Notes under the pieces: generated by a model
Databases searched by the model: none
The model's input: the letters and a program-made list of their open reading frames with translations, nothing else
What the model was told of the DNA's origin: nothing
Origin: Micromonospora_I sp040659735
GTDB lineage: Bacteria; Actinomycetota; Actinomycetes; Mycobacteriales; Micromonosporaceae
NCBI RefSeq assembly: GCF_040659735.1
Contig: NZ_JBFANZ010000003.1
Span: 1 to 64,000, forward strand
Length of the DNA: 64,000 nt
Direction: 5' to 3'
Shown here: one piece after another, positions 34,136-43,739 of the stretch
Numbering within the stretch: the first letter of the stretch is position 1
How the letters are laid out: each line of letters starts with the position of its first letter
Position numbers and translations under genes: made by a program

Positions 34136-35215
34136 CTACGGCGTGCCGGGCAGCCGGACCGTGACGAGGAGACCGCCGTTGGGGCTGGGGACGAGGTCGA
34201 GGGTCCCGTCGTGGGCGCGGACGATGCTGTGCACGATCGCCAGGCCGAGGCCGACGCCGGCGTGTTCGTCGGTGCGTACGCGTTCCGCTCCGCGCTGGAA
34301 GGGTTCGGTGAGGGTCGGTACCAGTTCCGGGGGGAGCCGCCGACCCGTGTTCTCGACCCGCAGCACGCTTGTGCCGCCGTGCGCCTCGGTGTGGACCGTC
34401 ACGGTGCCGTCGGCGGGGAGGTTGTGGACGATGGCGTTCTGGACGAGGTTCGTCACCATCCGCAACAGCAGCTCGGCGGAGCCGCTGGTCCGGGCCGCCC
34501 CGCCGGTGACGTCCAGCGCGATCCGGCGCTGTTCGGCGAGGGGAAGCAGCGTTTCGGCCGCTTCTTCGGCGATCAGGGAGAGGTCGACGCTCTCGCGGGT
34601 GAAGTTTCCGCGGTCGCCGCGGCTGAGCAGCAGGAGGGCTTCGGTGAGGTCGATCGCCCGCTTGTTGGCGGCGTGCAGGCGTTCGATGAGTTCGTCCCGG
34701 TCCCGCGTGGGGTCTTTGCGGGCGACGTCGAGGAGCGTCCGGCTGATGGCCAGCGGGGTGCGCAGTTCGTGAGAGGCGTTCGCGGCGAACCTCTGCTGTT
34801 CGGCGACGTGGGACTCGAGTTGTTCGAGCATCGAGTCGAACGCGTCGGAGAGTTCACGGAATTCGTCCTGGCGGCCCTTCATGCGGATCCGGTGGGACAG
34901 CGACCCGTTCCCGGCCTTCCGTGCCGCATCCGTGATCTGTGTGAGTGGTGCGAGCATCCGGCCGGCGAGGATCCATCCCGCCAGGAGGCCGAACCCGAGC
35001 AGGAAGAGCATCGCCACGGCCGCGGCGGGGGCGAAGGTGCGCACGAGGAGGTAGCGGTTGGGCGAGATCCCGAGGAGGCCCTGGGAATTGTCGGGTACGT
35101 AGCGCAGCAGGAACCCCCACACCACGGCCAGCAGGAGAGCGCCGGCGACGGCGAGGAACCCGGCGTAGCTAAGGGTGAGTTTCAGTCGGGCGCTGACCCC
35201 TCGGCTTCTATGCAT
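34136..35215 (-). CDS. sensor histidine kinase (vanZ-linked two-component system)
   Basis: A membrane histidine kinase of 359 residues. TM1 is about residues 12-36 and TM2 about 60-82, with a short extracytoplasmic loop between. HAMP runs to about 125, HisKA has His149 in ANASHELRTPLAISRTLL, and the HATPase domain has NLVQNAIVHN and GVGLGLAIVHSIVRAHDG. It partners the OmpR-type regulator, whose stop codon overlaps this ATG by eight bases, so translation is coupled. The first about 90 codons of the longer open frame upstream belong to the regulator gene in another frame. With vanZ in the operon it may sense cell-wall antibiotics or membrane stress; that is inference from context. Confidence 0.9.
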   Translation of the reverse strand: MHRSRGVSARLKLTLSYAGFLAVAGALLLAVVWGFLLRYVPDNSQGLLGISPNRYLLVRTFAPAAAVAMLFLLGFGLLAGWILAGRMLAPLTQITDAARKAGNGSLSHRIRMKGRQDEFRELSDAFDSMLEQLESHVAEQQRFAANASHELRTPLAISRTLLDVARKDPTRDRDELIERLHAANKRAIDLTEALLLLSRGDRGNFTRESVDLSLIAEEAAETLLPLAEQRRIALDVTGGAARTSGSAELLLRMVTNLVQNAIVHNLPADGTVTVHTEAHGGTSVLRVENTGRRLPPELVPTLTEPFQRGAERVRTDEHAGVGLGLAIVHSIVRAHDGTLDLVPSPNGGLLVTVRLPGTP

Positions 35216-35930
35216 GCGCACTGCCGGGTCGGGCGGTGTCGGGGGCGGGGGCGGGGTCGGTGATGTTCGTACCGGTGTCGATCCGGTAGCCGACGCCGGG
35301 CACCGTGGCGATGATCCATGGTTCGCCGAGCCGTTTGCGCAGTGCGGAAACGGTGATGCGCACGGCGTTGGTGAGCGGGTTGGCGTTCTCGTCCCAGGCC
35401 CGCTCCAGCAGCTCTTCGGCGCTGACGACTCCGCCCTCGGCTGCGACGAGGACTTCCAGCACGGCGAACTGCTTGCGGGTGAGCGCGACATAGCGTTCGT
35501 CGCGGAAGACCTCCCGGCGGAAGGGGTCGAGCCGCAGGCCCGCGATTTCGCGGACCGGAGGGCGGGCGTACGCGCGCCTGCGGTCGAGCGCCCTCAGCCG
35601 CAGGACGAGCTCCCGCAGCTCGAACGGTTTGGTGAGGTAGTCGTCGGCGCCGAGCTCGAACCCGGAAGCCTTGTCGTCGATCCGGTCGGCAGCGGTGAGC
35701 ATGAGGATCGGGGTGCCGCTGCCGGAGGCGACGATGCGCCGGGCCACCTCGTCGCCGGAGGGGCCGGGAATGTCGCGGTCGAGGACCGCGAGGTCGTAGG
35801 AGTTGACGCTGAGCAGTTCCAAGGCGGAGTCGCCGTCGCCGGCGATGTCGGCGGCGATCGCCTCCAGCCGCAGACCGTCACGGACGGCTTCGGCGAGGTA
35901 GGGCTCGTCCTCCACGATCAGTACGCGCAT
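35208..35930 (-). CDS. OmpR/PhoB-family response regulator
   Basis: 240 residues. The receiver domain has the acidic pair in IVEDEPYL, the phospho-acceptor Asp51 (LAVLDRDIPGPSG) and Lys101 (DDYLTKPFELREL). The winged-helix DNA-binding domain covers about 135-225 (ALTRKQFAVLEVLVAAEGGV, NAVRITVSALRKRLGEPW, TVPGVGYRI). The ATG is at 35930. It lies 56 bases downstream of vanZ and overlaps the kinase gene. A GTATGCAA-containing inverted repeat sits between vanZ and this gene and another lies upstream of vanZ, which could be autoregulatory sites. Confidence 0.93.
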   Translation of the reverse strand: MRVLIVEDEPYLAEAVRDGLRLEAIAADIAGDGDSALELLSVNSYDLAVLDRDIPGPSGDEVARRIVASGSGTPILMLTAADRIDDKASGFELGADDYLTKPFELRELVLRLRALDRRRAYARPPVREIAGLRLDPFRREVFRDERYVALTRKQFAVLEVLVAAEGGVVSAEELLERAWDENANPLTNAVRITVSALRKRLGEPWIIATVPGVGYRIDTGTNITDPAPAPDTARPGSAHA

Positions 35931-35953
35931 GCCGGAAGCTTATGATCAGAAAA

Positions 35954-35974
35954 GTATGGCTGATAGTTGCATAC
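35954..35974. promoter_or_regulatory. candidate operator/promoter before the response regulator gene
   Basis: GTATG (35954-35958) and GCATAC (35969-35974) form an imperfect inverted repeat. On the minus strand it starts GTATGCAA, as does the site at 36726. A CATACT -10-like box is part of it. Confidence 0.35.
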
Positions 35975-35986
35975 TGGACACGCGAC

Positions 35987-36691
35987 TCAGTCTGCCGGTG
36001 CCGGCGCGGGGCCAGACTGGCCCGACGGCACCTCCTCTGTCATCCTCCACCAGTGGCGCGACGCCAGCGTGGCCAGCACAGCGCCGGCGGCGTTGACCAG
36101 TACGTCATCCACGGAGGACACCCGGTCCAGCCGCAGAACGTACTGTGCGGTTTCGACCAGGGCCGAGCAGCCTGCCCCGAGTGCCAGGATTCGTGGCACG
36201 GACGCCAGCGCCGCGAAACGTATCGGGGCGAAGAACCCCAGCGCCGCGAAGATCAGCAGGTTGCCGCCGATCCCGACGGGCCCCATCGTGACCAGGTCTC
36301 CCAGCGGGATCAGGCTCACCCGGCCGGGGACGATGCCGGCCCCCGGACCGGGCATCATGGTCATCCATACGAACGGCACCGTCCCGTAGACCATGCCCAC
36401 TTCGGCCAGCGACATCCGCCACGCCGATGTGACGCCGGCGGCACGCCGGCGACGCGCCAGAGCCCACGCCACCAGAGCGGCCAACGGCAGCGCGACCAGC
36501 ATCATGAGCAGTACCCCGTTGAACGTATCGAAGCAACCGTGCCACCGCCCGGCCATGCACCTCGGAGCGGACATCATGAGCGGCCGGCGCACGGCGAACG
36601 CCACGCTCGCCAGGCCGAGGATCGCCAGGCCGGCGAGCACGATCCTGCGCGTGCGGCGGGGCGGTGCTGACGGAGATGCGCTGTGGTTCAT
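35987..36691 (-). CDS. VanZ-family membrane protein
   Basis: 234 residues with about five hydrophobic segments (RRIVLAGLAILGLASVAFAV, NGVLLMMLVALPLAALVAWA, GGNLLIFAALGFFAPI, and the NAAGAVLATLAS end). It keeps the VanZ/RDD-like signature: GNLLIFAALGFFAPIRF, then VETAQYVLRLDRVSSVDDVLVNAAGA. VanZ-type proteins are linked to low-level teicoplanin/lipoglycopeptide resistance in some bacteria; the biochemical role is unclear. The ATG at 36691 directly follows GGGAGC; the open frame extends to 36823. First gene of an operon with the response regulator and kinase. Confidence 0.82.
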   Translation of the reverse strand: MNHSASPSAPPRRTRRIVLAGLAILGLASVAFAVRRPLMMSAPRCMAGRWHGCFDTFNGVLLMMLVALPLAALVAWALARRRRAAGVTSAWRMSLAEVGMVYGTVPFVWMTMMPGPGAGIVPGRVSLIPLGDLVTMGPVGIGGNLLIFAALGFFAPIRFAALASVPRILALGAGCSALVETAQYVLRLDRVSSVDDVLVNAAGAVLATLASRHWWRMTEEVPSGQSGPAPAPAD

Positions 36692-36725
36692 GCTCCCATC
36701 AGAGATGGAGGGCCGTTGTGGTGGC

Positions 36726-36743
36726 GTATGCAATTTTGGATAC
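36726..36743. promoter_or_regulatory. candidate operator upstream of vanZ
   Basis: GTATGCAATTTTGGATAC is an imperfect inverted repeat about 35 bases before the vanZ start. It shares GTATGCAA with the minus strand of the 35954-35974 site. Confidence 0.35.
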
Positions 36744-36793
36744 GTCCGCGATACACGAAAGGGGCTATCCATATAAGTGCAGTAAATAAAGGG

Positions 36794-37839
36794 ATGTTGG
36801 CACGTCCGGAGGCCGGTGTGCACTATCCCGGGGGCCTGGCTGACCTCCGGCCTGGTTCCCGGATGACGCCGCGTGTCTGGACTACCTGGACTGGCTGCGC
36901 TGGCCGGACGGGTTCGTGTGCCCGCACTGCGAGTGCGTCATCTCCTGGCGGCTACTCGACGAGCGGCACTCCTGCGCAGACTGCAAGCGAAGGGTCAGCC
37001 CGACAGCCGGGACCATCTTCCACCGCACCCGCACGCCACTGACCGTGTGGTTTGAGGCCGCGTGGCTGATGATGACCTCGAAAGCCGGGACCAGTGCGCT
37101 GAACCTGCAACGCGTGCTCCGCCTCGGCAGCTACCAAACGGCGTGGACGATGCTGCATCGCTACCCCGACGTAATGGTCGTCCCCGAGCGCGAACTGCTG
37201 TCGGGCAACGTTGAGGTGGACGAGACGTTCATCGGCGGCAAAAACAAGCCGGGCAAGCGCGGTCGCGGTGCCGCCGGCAAAATCCTGGTCGCCGGGGCCA
37301 TTGAGCGGACTCCTGGCGGTCATCCTGGCTTCGGTCGGGCGCGGCTGGTCATCATCCCCAACGCCACCGCCGGCGCGCTGGGCACCTTCATACGCGACAA
37401 CATCGCACCAGCTAGCAATATCATCACTGACGCGCTGCTGAGCTACTCAGCCACGCTCGCCGGAAGCGAGGACAACCACACGCCCATCAACGTCCACGGT
37501 TCCGGACAGCGAGCGCATCAACTGCTGCCCGGCGTGCACCGGCTGTTCAGCCTCAGTAAGCGGTGGCTGGAGGGCACGCACCAGGGCGCCGTGGAGAGCG
37601 GGCACCTACAGTCCTACCTGGACGAGTTCATCTTCCGGTTCAACCGGAGCAACGCCCGACAGCGTGGGCTGCTGTTCGTCCGGCTGCTGGAACGCGCCGT
37701 CGAGGTCGGTCCTATCCGCTACGTCGATGTGGTCGCCAACCCCTCGCCGACCTGTCGCCCAGGCCTGCGGCCCAGCGAACGGCAATGGCCGGGCTCGCTG
37801 GCCGTGCCGGCCTTGCACAGACCGTGGCGAGAGGCATGA
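36794..37839 (+). pseudogene. IS1595-family (ISXO2-like) transposase, frameshifted near the N-terminus
   Basis: The ATG at 36794 opens MLARPEAGVHYPGGLADLR, then the frame must change near 36850-36860 to continue WFPDDAACLDYLDWLRWPDG. The rest is one open frame: zinc ribbon CPHC...CADC, HRTRTPLTVWFEAAWLMMTS, the DDE core with VEVDETFIGGK and NIITDALLSY, and the end HLQSYLDEFIFRFNRSNARQ. These are ISXO2/IS1595 transposase features. An alternative internal ATG at 36916 would give a 307-residue protein starting inside the zinc ribbon. The frameshift could be inactivating or a sequencing error; programmed shifting is not known to me in this family. The frame ends about 760 bases before the right end because of the passenger genes. 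Confidence 0.8.
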
Positions 37840-37875
37840 TTCAGCCGTCCCCTAAACAGGAAGAGGAGATGCCGC

Positions 37876-38010
37876 ATGCACGGTCGGCCCCATGCGGCAG
37901 CGTGGGCAGGATCGGCACCGCCGGAGGACGTCGCGACAGGGACGTCAGTGGTTGCAGAGCTGACCGTGGCGGGCACCATAGCGTTGCGTGCGCCACGCAC
38001 CCGCTGGTGA
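37876..38010 (+). CDS. possible 44-residue ORF inside the IS1595 element
   Basis: The ATG lies seven bases after GGAAGAGGAG. The peptide contains SAPPEDVATGTSVVAELTVA, then GTIALRAPRTRW. It fits the gap between transposase and nucleotidyltransferase without overlap. I recognise no family. A competing frame from ATG 37869 also exists, so this is weak. Confidence 0.25.
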   Translation: MHGRPHAAAWAGSAPPEDVATGTSVVAELTVAGTIALRAPRTRW

Positions 38011-38037
38011 CGACCGCGACCCGAGGAGACATTGCGG

Positions 38038-38499
38038 ATGCCCCGCCCCGACCAACCGACGCATGACCTGCCGTCCGTGACACCCGAGCGCACCGCCGAG
38101 ATGGCAGGCGTCGTTGAGCGGGTAACCCGCTGGGCCGAGGAACGTGCCGATGTCGTCGGCCTACTGCTGGTCGGTTCGTACGCTCGCGGCGCCACCCGTC
38201 CGGACTCCGACGTCGACCTTGTGCTCCTCACCACCGACGAGGACCGCTACGCCGACAACGCGTGGACCGGTGATGTCGGTATCGGTGAGCTGACCCGGGT
38301 GCAACCGTGGGGCGCGGTCACCGAGAGGCGCTTCGTTACTGCCTCCGGCCTGGAAGTAGAGATCAACATCGGCTCGCCTGACTGGGCCCGCCTCGACCCG
38401 GTGGACCCAGGCACACGCGAAGTGGTCAGCGACGGAGCTCGACCCTTGTACGACCCGACCGCTACGCTCGCCGCGCTGATAGACGCCTGCCGCACCTGA
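38038..38499 (+). CDS. MNT-type nucleotidyltransferase, IS passenger
   Basis: 153 residues of the minimal nucleotidyltransferase fold: LLLVGSYARGATRPDSDVDL gives the GSxxRG helix turn and the metal-binding Asp58/Asp60. This domain transfers nucleotides in aminoglycoside adenylyltransferases and in MntA antitoxins. There is no second helical substrate domain and no HEPN partner next to it, so the substrate is unknown. The ATG at 38038 has AGGAG nine bases upstream. It lies wholly within the IS1595 terminal repeats, between the transposase and the right end, so it is mobile cargo. Confidence 0.75.
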   Translation: MPRPDQPTHDLPSVTPERTAEMAGVVERVTRWAEERADVVGLLLVGSYARGATRPDSDVDLVLLTTDEDRYADNAWTGDVGIGELTRVQPWGAVTERRFVTASGLEVEINIGSPDWARLDPVDPGTREVVSDGARPLYDPTATLAALIDACRT

Positions 38500-38608
38500 C
38501 GGGACCCCAGCCCCGGAGCACTTCAGCAGCCCGAAGAGAGCAGCTCAAGCTGGTAGGCGCTTCACTGTTTCCCTTTGTTTTACTGCACTTACATGGATAG
38601 CGCCTTTT

Positions 38609-38700
38609 CTGAAACTTTCGATGTGCCCCAGGAGACTTTCGCTGCGATCGAGAACTTCGTCGATACTAGGGACCTCCGTTCCGCGTCACAAGACCCCGAC
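38609..38700 (+). repeat. second copy of the ACTTTCG 21-bp repeat and tail
   Basis: ACTTTCG starts at 38614 and 38635, 21 bases apart. A third, shortened copy ACTTCG follows at 38654, then GTCGATACTAGGGACC and a C-rich tail. From 38626 to about 38690 it aligns with the minus strand of 4825-4900, with one 3-base deletion. It directly abuts the right end of the IS1595 element. A 43-codon frame (ATG 38593 to TAA 38727) spans it. Confidence 0.65.
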
Positions 38701-38816
38701 ACCTGGCGGGTGAGTTGCGGCCGGTAACGGCGATGATTCGCGGCGTCACGCGCGCCGGACCAGGCCAGCGGCGACCTGTCACCCGCTCCAACCGCCGCCG
38801 GCCACATCGGAACAGC

Positions 38817-38858
38817 GCCAGGGGCCGCCCTCCGATGGCACGGAGGACGGCCCCTGGC
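38817..38858 (-). terminator. katE terminator hairpin
   Basis: An 18-base stem with one mismatch (GCCAGGGGCCG... pairing with ...CGGCCCCTGGC) and a six-base loop ATGGCA, 12 bases after the katE stop codon on the minus strand. Confidence 0.75.
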
Positions 38859-38870
38859 CGGTCGGACGCG

Positions 38871-41132
<2,262 letters not shown>

Positions 41133-41539
41133 CTCGACGAGTCCCTCCGTGGAGCGTCCGGGCAGGTGTTGGCCCTACCCAGGCCCCCGCAACGCAAAAC
41201 GCGACCGGGAGGCCCGCCGCTCGGTCCCGGTCGATTTCGCCGGGATTACATATAAATGAACGCCGACACGGTCAACCCTGGCATCCGTGGGCGCGCTCCC
41301 ATAGATTTAGCGACGGCTGTGGAAGGGACCCGCGGCTCGCAGTAACGTGGCCGTCGGTGATGACGTTCGCGTCCCGTGCCACCGCGAATATCTGCACCAC
41401 GTGCCTTCCCACGCTGCTGGCAGGGCACGCGCGAATGTCGCAGCCGGCGCGGACGGCGCTCCAGGTCGGTACCTGCTGGCCACGTGTCCGCAACGCTGAC
41501 GGAGACGCCGCTGAGCTGGGTGCGCTGGGGCGGACCGGG
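41133..41539. other. katE upstream region, no gene recognised
   Basis: About 400 bases. An AT-rich patch (TTACATATAAATGAA, near 41246-41260) may be part of the katE promoter. No open frame on either strand looks like a gene. Confidence 0.4.
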
Positions 41540-41667
41540 ACGCAATCCACGCTGTTCGTCGTGCTGCCTCCGCGGCCGCCCGCGACGCGACCACACTCGG
41601 GGTCGCCGAGTTCTTCGCCGTCGCCGACCGGCTGGCGCAGGTCACCGCCCGCGCCGCCCGGACCTGA
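41540..41667 (+). pseudogene. C-terminal fragment of an unidentified gene
   Basis: In one plus frame DAIHAVRRAASAAARDATTL, then GVAEFFAVADRLAQVTARAA, has clear coding bias and ends in TGA. No start codon lies upstream before a stop. It meets the truncated transposase fragment of the minus strand tail to tail, so both ends look like recombination scars. Confidence 0.3.
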
Positions 41668-42169
41668 GGCCGGCGGTGAACTTCGCATCGCGATCCCGGA
41701 CCAGGAACCGGAACGAATCGGATCGCTCGCCGAGTTCCATCAGCACGTTGCGGGCCTGCTGGGCTGCCCACTCCCCCACCGGATGCGCGGTAACGCCAAG
41801 CACATGGACCCGCCGGCTGCCCACCTCGATCGCGAACAGCACATACAGCCGGCGCAGCGATACCGTGTCGACGCTGAAGAAGTCAACCGCCAGTACGCCC
41901 CGCGCCTGGGACCGGAGGAATTGCCGCCAGGTCACCGCCGACCGCTTCGGGGCCGGATCGATCCCGGCACGCTTGAGGATGGCCCAGACGGTGCTTGCAC
42001 CGACGCGATAGCCCAGCCGCCGCAGCTCCCCATGAATTCTGCGGTAGCCCCAGGTCGAGTTCTCCCGGGCCAGCCTCAACGCCAGGTTGCGGATCTCGGC
42101 GGTGACGGACGGCCGACCGTGTCGGCTCGGACACGCCCACCGCTTGCGCACCAGATCCTGATGCCAGCG
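41642..42169 (-). pseudogene. IS481/IS3-type integrase-core transposase fragment
   Basis: Reads LALRLARENSTWGYRRIHGE, LRRLGYRVGASTVWAILKRA, then VLAVDFFSVDTVSLRRLYVL and SDSFRFLVRDRDAKFTAG. This is the HTH_21 plus first half of the rve core, with the first catalytic Asp in AVDFFSVDT and the second in RDRDAKFT. It is cut right after that point, so the terminal Glu region is missing. At its 5' side it is fused in frame to the start of an SDR gene. Confidence 0.7.
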
Positions 42170-42244
42170 CAGCAGGCGCTCGGCGACGGCCCGGCCGACG
42201 CCTCGAGCGCCCCCGGTGACCACGAACGACCGTCGATTCGGCAT
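42170..42244 (-). pseudogene. 5' end of an SDR oxidoreductase gene, truncated by a transposase fragment
   Basis: The ATG at 42244 follows GGGAGGTC and opens MPNRRSFVVTGGARGVGRAV, the TGxxxGxG cofactor motif of short-chain dehydrogenases. After residue 25 the sequence changes in frame into a transposase. The rest of the SDR gene is not found downstream. Confidence 0.6.
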
Positions 42245-42778
42245 GACGCCGTGACCTCCCTTCGCACGCTCCAGCTCCGGCCGATGTATCCATCCTGCAG
42301 CGATACCACCCGCCCCGCACCGGTCACCAACGCTCCGGCACCGATCTTCGGTTACTACACCCCCCAGCGCGGTGCCGGCAAAGGTGCCTGGTCCCGCTCG
42401 GCGGAGCTACCCCCCTCCCCCGGTGCCGAGCGGGTGGCCGGGCCCGGATCCACGCTGATGCTCGTCGATGTTGCCAGAACGGATCCAGGCGTGGTGGAAT
42501 GGCTGACATCGCCGCAGCGCGGGGGGCAACCGCGCTGGGAACGGCCAGCGCGGGAGCATCGCAGTGCCGGCAGCGCGCCGCTTTGGCAGACGCTCGCATG
42601 CCGCATCGCCGGGCCATCTCGATGACGACGGGCATTTTGCCGGGCAGGCATCCTCGCCCGCCGTACGTATCCCCCGGTACGTGTCCCCGACGGCCGACGC
42701 GCTCGACGTCTGACACGCCATGGGCGTCCGATTCGGTCTGCCAGCGCACCAGAACCGGCGATGAGGTGAGAAGCGATC
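42245..42778. other. region without supported gene
   Basis: About 530 bases. Long open frames exist on both strands but lack ribosome sites and consistent codon bias. I recognise no IS end or RNA gene. The last about 20 bases supply the GAGGTGAG ribosome site of the next gene. Confidence 0.4.
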
Positions 42779-43360
42779 ATGATTTCCCGAGAGAATTTCG
42801 CGGGGTGGTACCGAAACCGCCTGGTGTGGGTGGCGGTGATCCTGCTGGCGGTGTCGGCCGGCGCGGTCGTACTGGTCAACCGGGCCCGGCCGAAGGCGGA
42901 GCCGGCGGATCTGCAAGGGCAGATTATGACCCGGATGCGTACCACGCTCGAACAGGCGGACCCGGGGCAGCACAACCACGCCGGACACAGTGTCCAGCAG
43001 GTGGCCACCGCGGAGGAGAAGCCGGCAGTGATCTGCGGAGTCCGCGTCTACGGTTACGAGCCGGCCGCGGTCACCGCGCTCGCCGACGTGCGGACGGTCT
43101 ACGGCTTCCACCTCTGCGGGGTCGCCGAGCAGAAGCGCCCCTGGGACGTGGCGGTCAAGCTGGCCGGCCCTGTGATCATGGACATGTCCACCGAGCCTCC
43201 GGGCATCCAGGTCGTCGAGGCGACCGCCGACGTCATGTTCGTGGACCGGCTGCGGGAGATGTTCCCGGACAAGTACGCGGACTTGGCGCTCAAGGAGGCG
43301 CTGACCGACTCGGAAATGGCCGACCAGCGCCGCCGGTACGACGCCGCAGCCGGGCTTTGA
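42779..43360 (+). CDS. hypothetical membrane-anchored protein, 193 aa
   Basis: The start ATG follows GAGGTGAGAAGCGATC. A short cytoplasmic N-terminus (MISRENFAGWYRNR) is followed by one transmembrane helix (LVWVAVILLAVSAGAVVLV, about 15-33). Then comes an extracytoplasmic part with VICGVRVYGYEPAAVTALAD, VYGFHLCGVAEQKRPWDVAV and VDRLREMFPDKYADLA. Two cysteines in that part could pair. I recognise no domain. It has good coding bias and no visible damage. It stands between a mobile-element scar and the LPMO gene and shares no obvious operon. Confidence 0.6.
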   Translation: MISRENFAGWYRNRLVWVAVILLAVSAGAVVLVNRARPKAEPADLQGQIMTRMRTTLEQADPGQHNHAGHSVQQVATAEEKPAVICGVRVYGYEPAAVTALADVRTVYGFHLCGVAEQKRPWDVAVKLAGPVIMDMSTEPPGIQVVEATADVMFVDRLREMFPDKYADLALKEALTDSEMADQRRRYDAAAGL

Positions 43361-43689
43361 CCATGCCGGGCGGTCGGGCGGGGCAGTCGTACCCGCACCG
43401 GGCCTTCCCGTAGCTGTGAACCGTCCGCGTACCGCAGTGGATGCCGTGGCGGGCGATCCGTACGGCGATGTCGCGGCTGCGGACCTCGGTGCGCATACCC
43501 GTCGTTGATCCGCCGTCGGGCCAGCGACCCGTGCCGCACCTGTGCGGTGGGTGGCTGCCCGGCAGTTCCAGTGGTCGGACGTGGTCAGTTCTGGGAGAGG
43601 CACTCGAGAGCGATCCCGGTCAGCTCGATCCACATCCAGCTTCTGATAGATCAATATTGATATTTAGGTTCATGGATGCAAAAGTGGGT
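43361..43689. other. upstream region of the LPMO gene
   Basis: About 330 bases without a supported gene. The distal part has minus-strand coding-like text (VRSRDIAVRIARHGIHCGTR) that may be a remnant. The proximal 60 bases are AT-rich (GATCAATATTGATATTTAGG) and probably hold the LPMO promoter. Confidence 0.35.
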
Positions 43690-43703
43690 TGGGAGCGTTC
43701 CCA
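43690..43703 (+). promoter_or_regulatory. CebR-like operator upstream of the LPMO gene
   Basis: TGGGAGCGTTCCCA differs by one base from the palindrome TGGGAGCGCTCCCA, the known binding site of CebR/CelR, the LacI-family cellulose-utilisation repressors of actinomycetes. It ends 36 bases before the LPMO start codon, so cello-oligosaccharide induction is likely. Confidence 0.75.
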
Positions 43704-43739
43704 TTCTCATCTCTAGTGCCGAAGAACGGAGGATGAACA

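Larger units (their letters stand above)
36761..38604 (+). mobile_element. IS1595-family element with nucleotidyltransferase passenger
   Basis: Imperfect terminal inverted repeats of about 33 bases enclose 1.84 kb. The left end (36761-36793) starts GGGGCTATCC and contains AAGTGCAGTAAA; the right end (38571-38604) reads the same inverted, starting GGCGCTATCC. Inside are an ISXO2-like zinc-ribbon transposase, a possible 44-codon ORF and a nucleotidyltransferase gene. IS1595 elements are known to carry passenger genes. The flanks show no matching 8-bp target duplication (ACACGAAA left, TTTTCTGA right), so the insertion is old or rearranged. Confidence 0.8.

Noticed and set aside
36761..38604. 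Target-site duplication of the IS1595 element
   Set aside because: The adjacent 8-mers ACACGAAA and TTTTCTGA do not match in either orientation.
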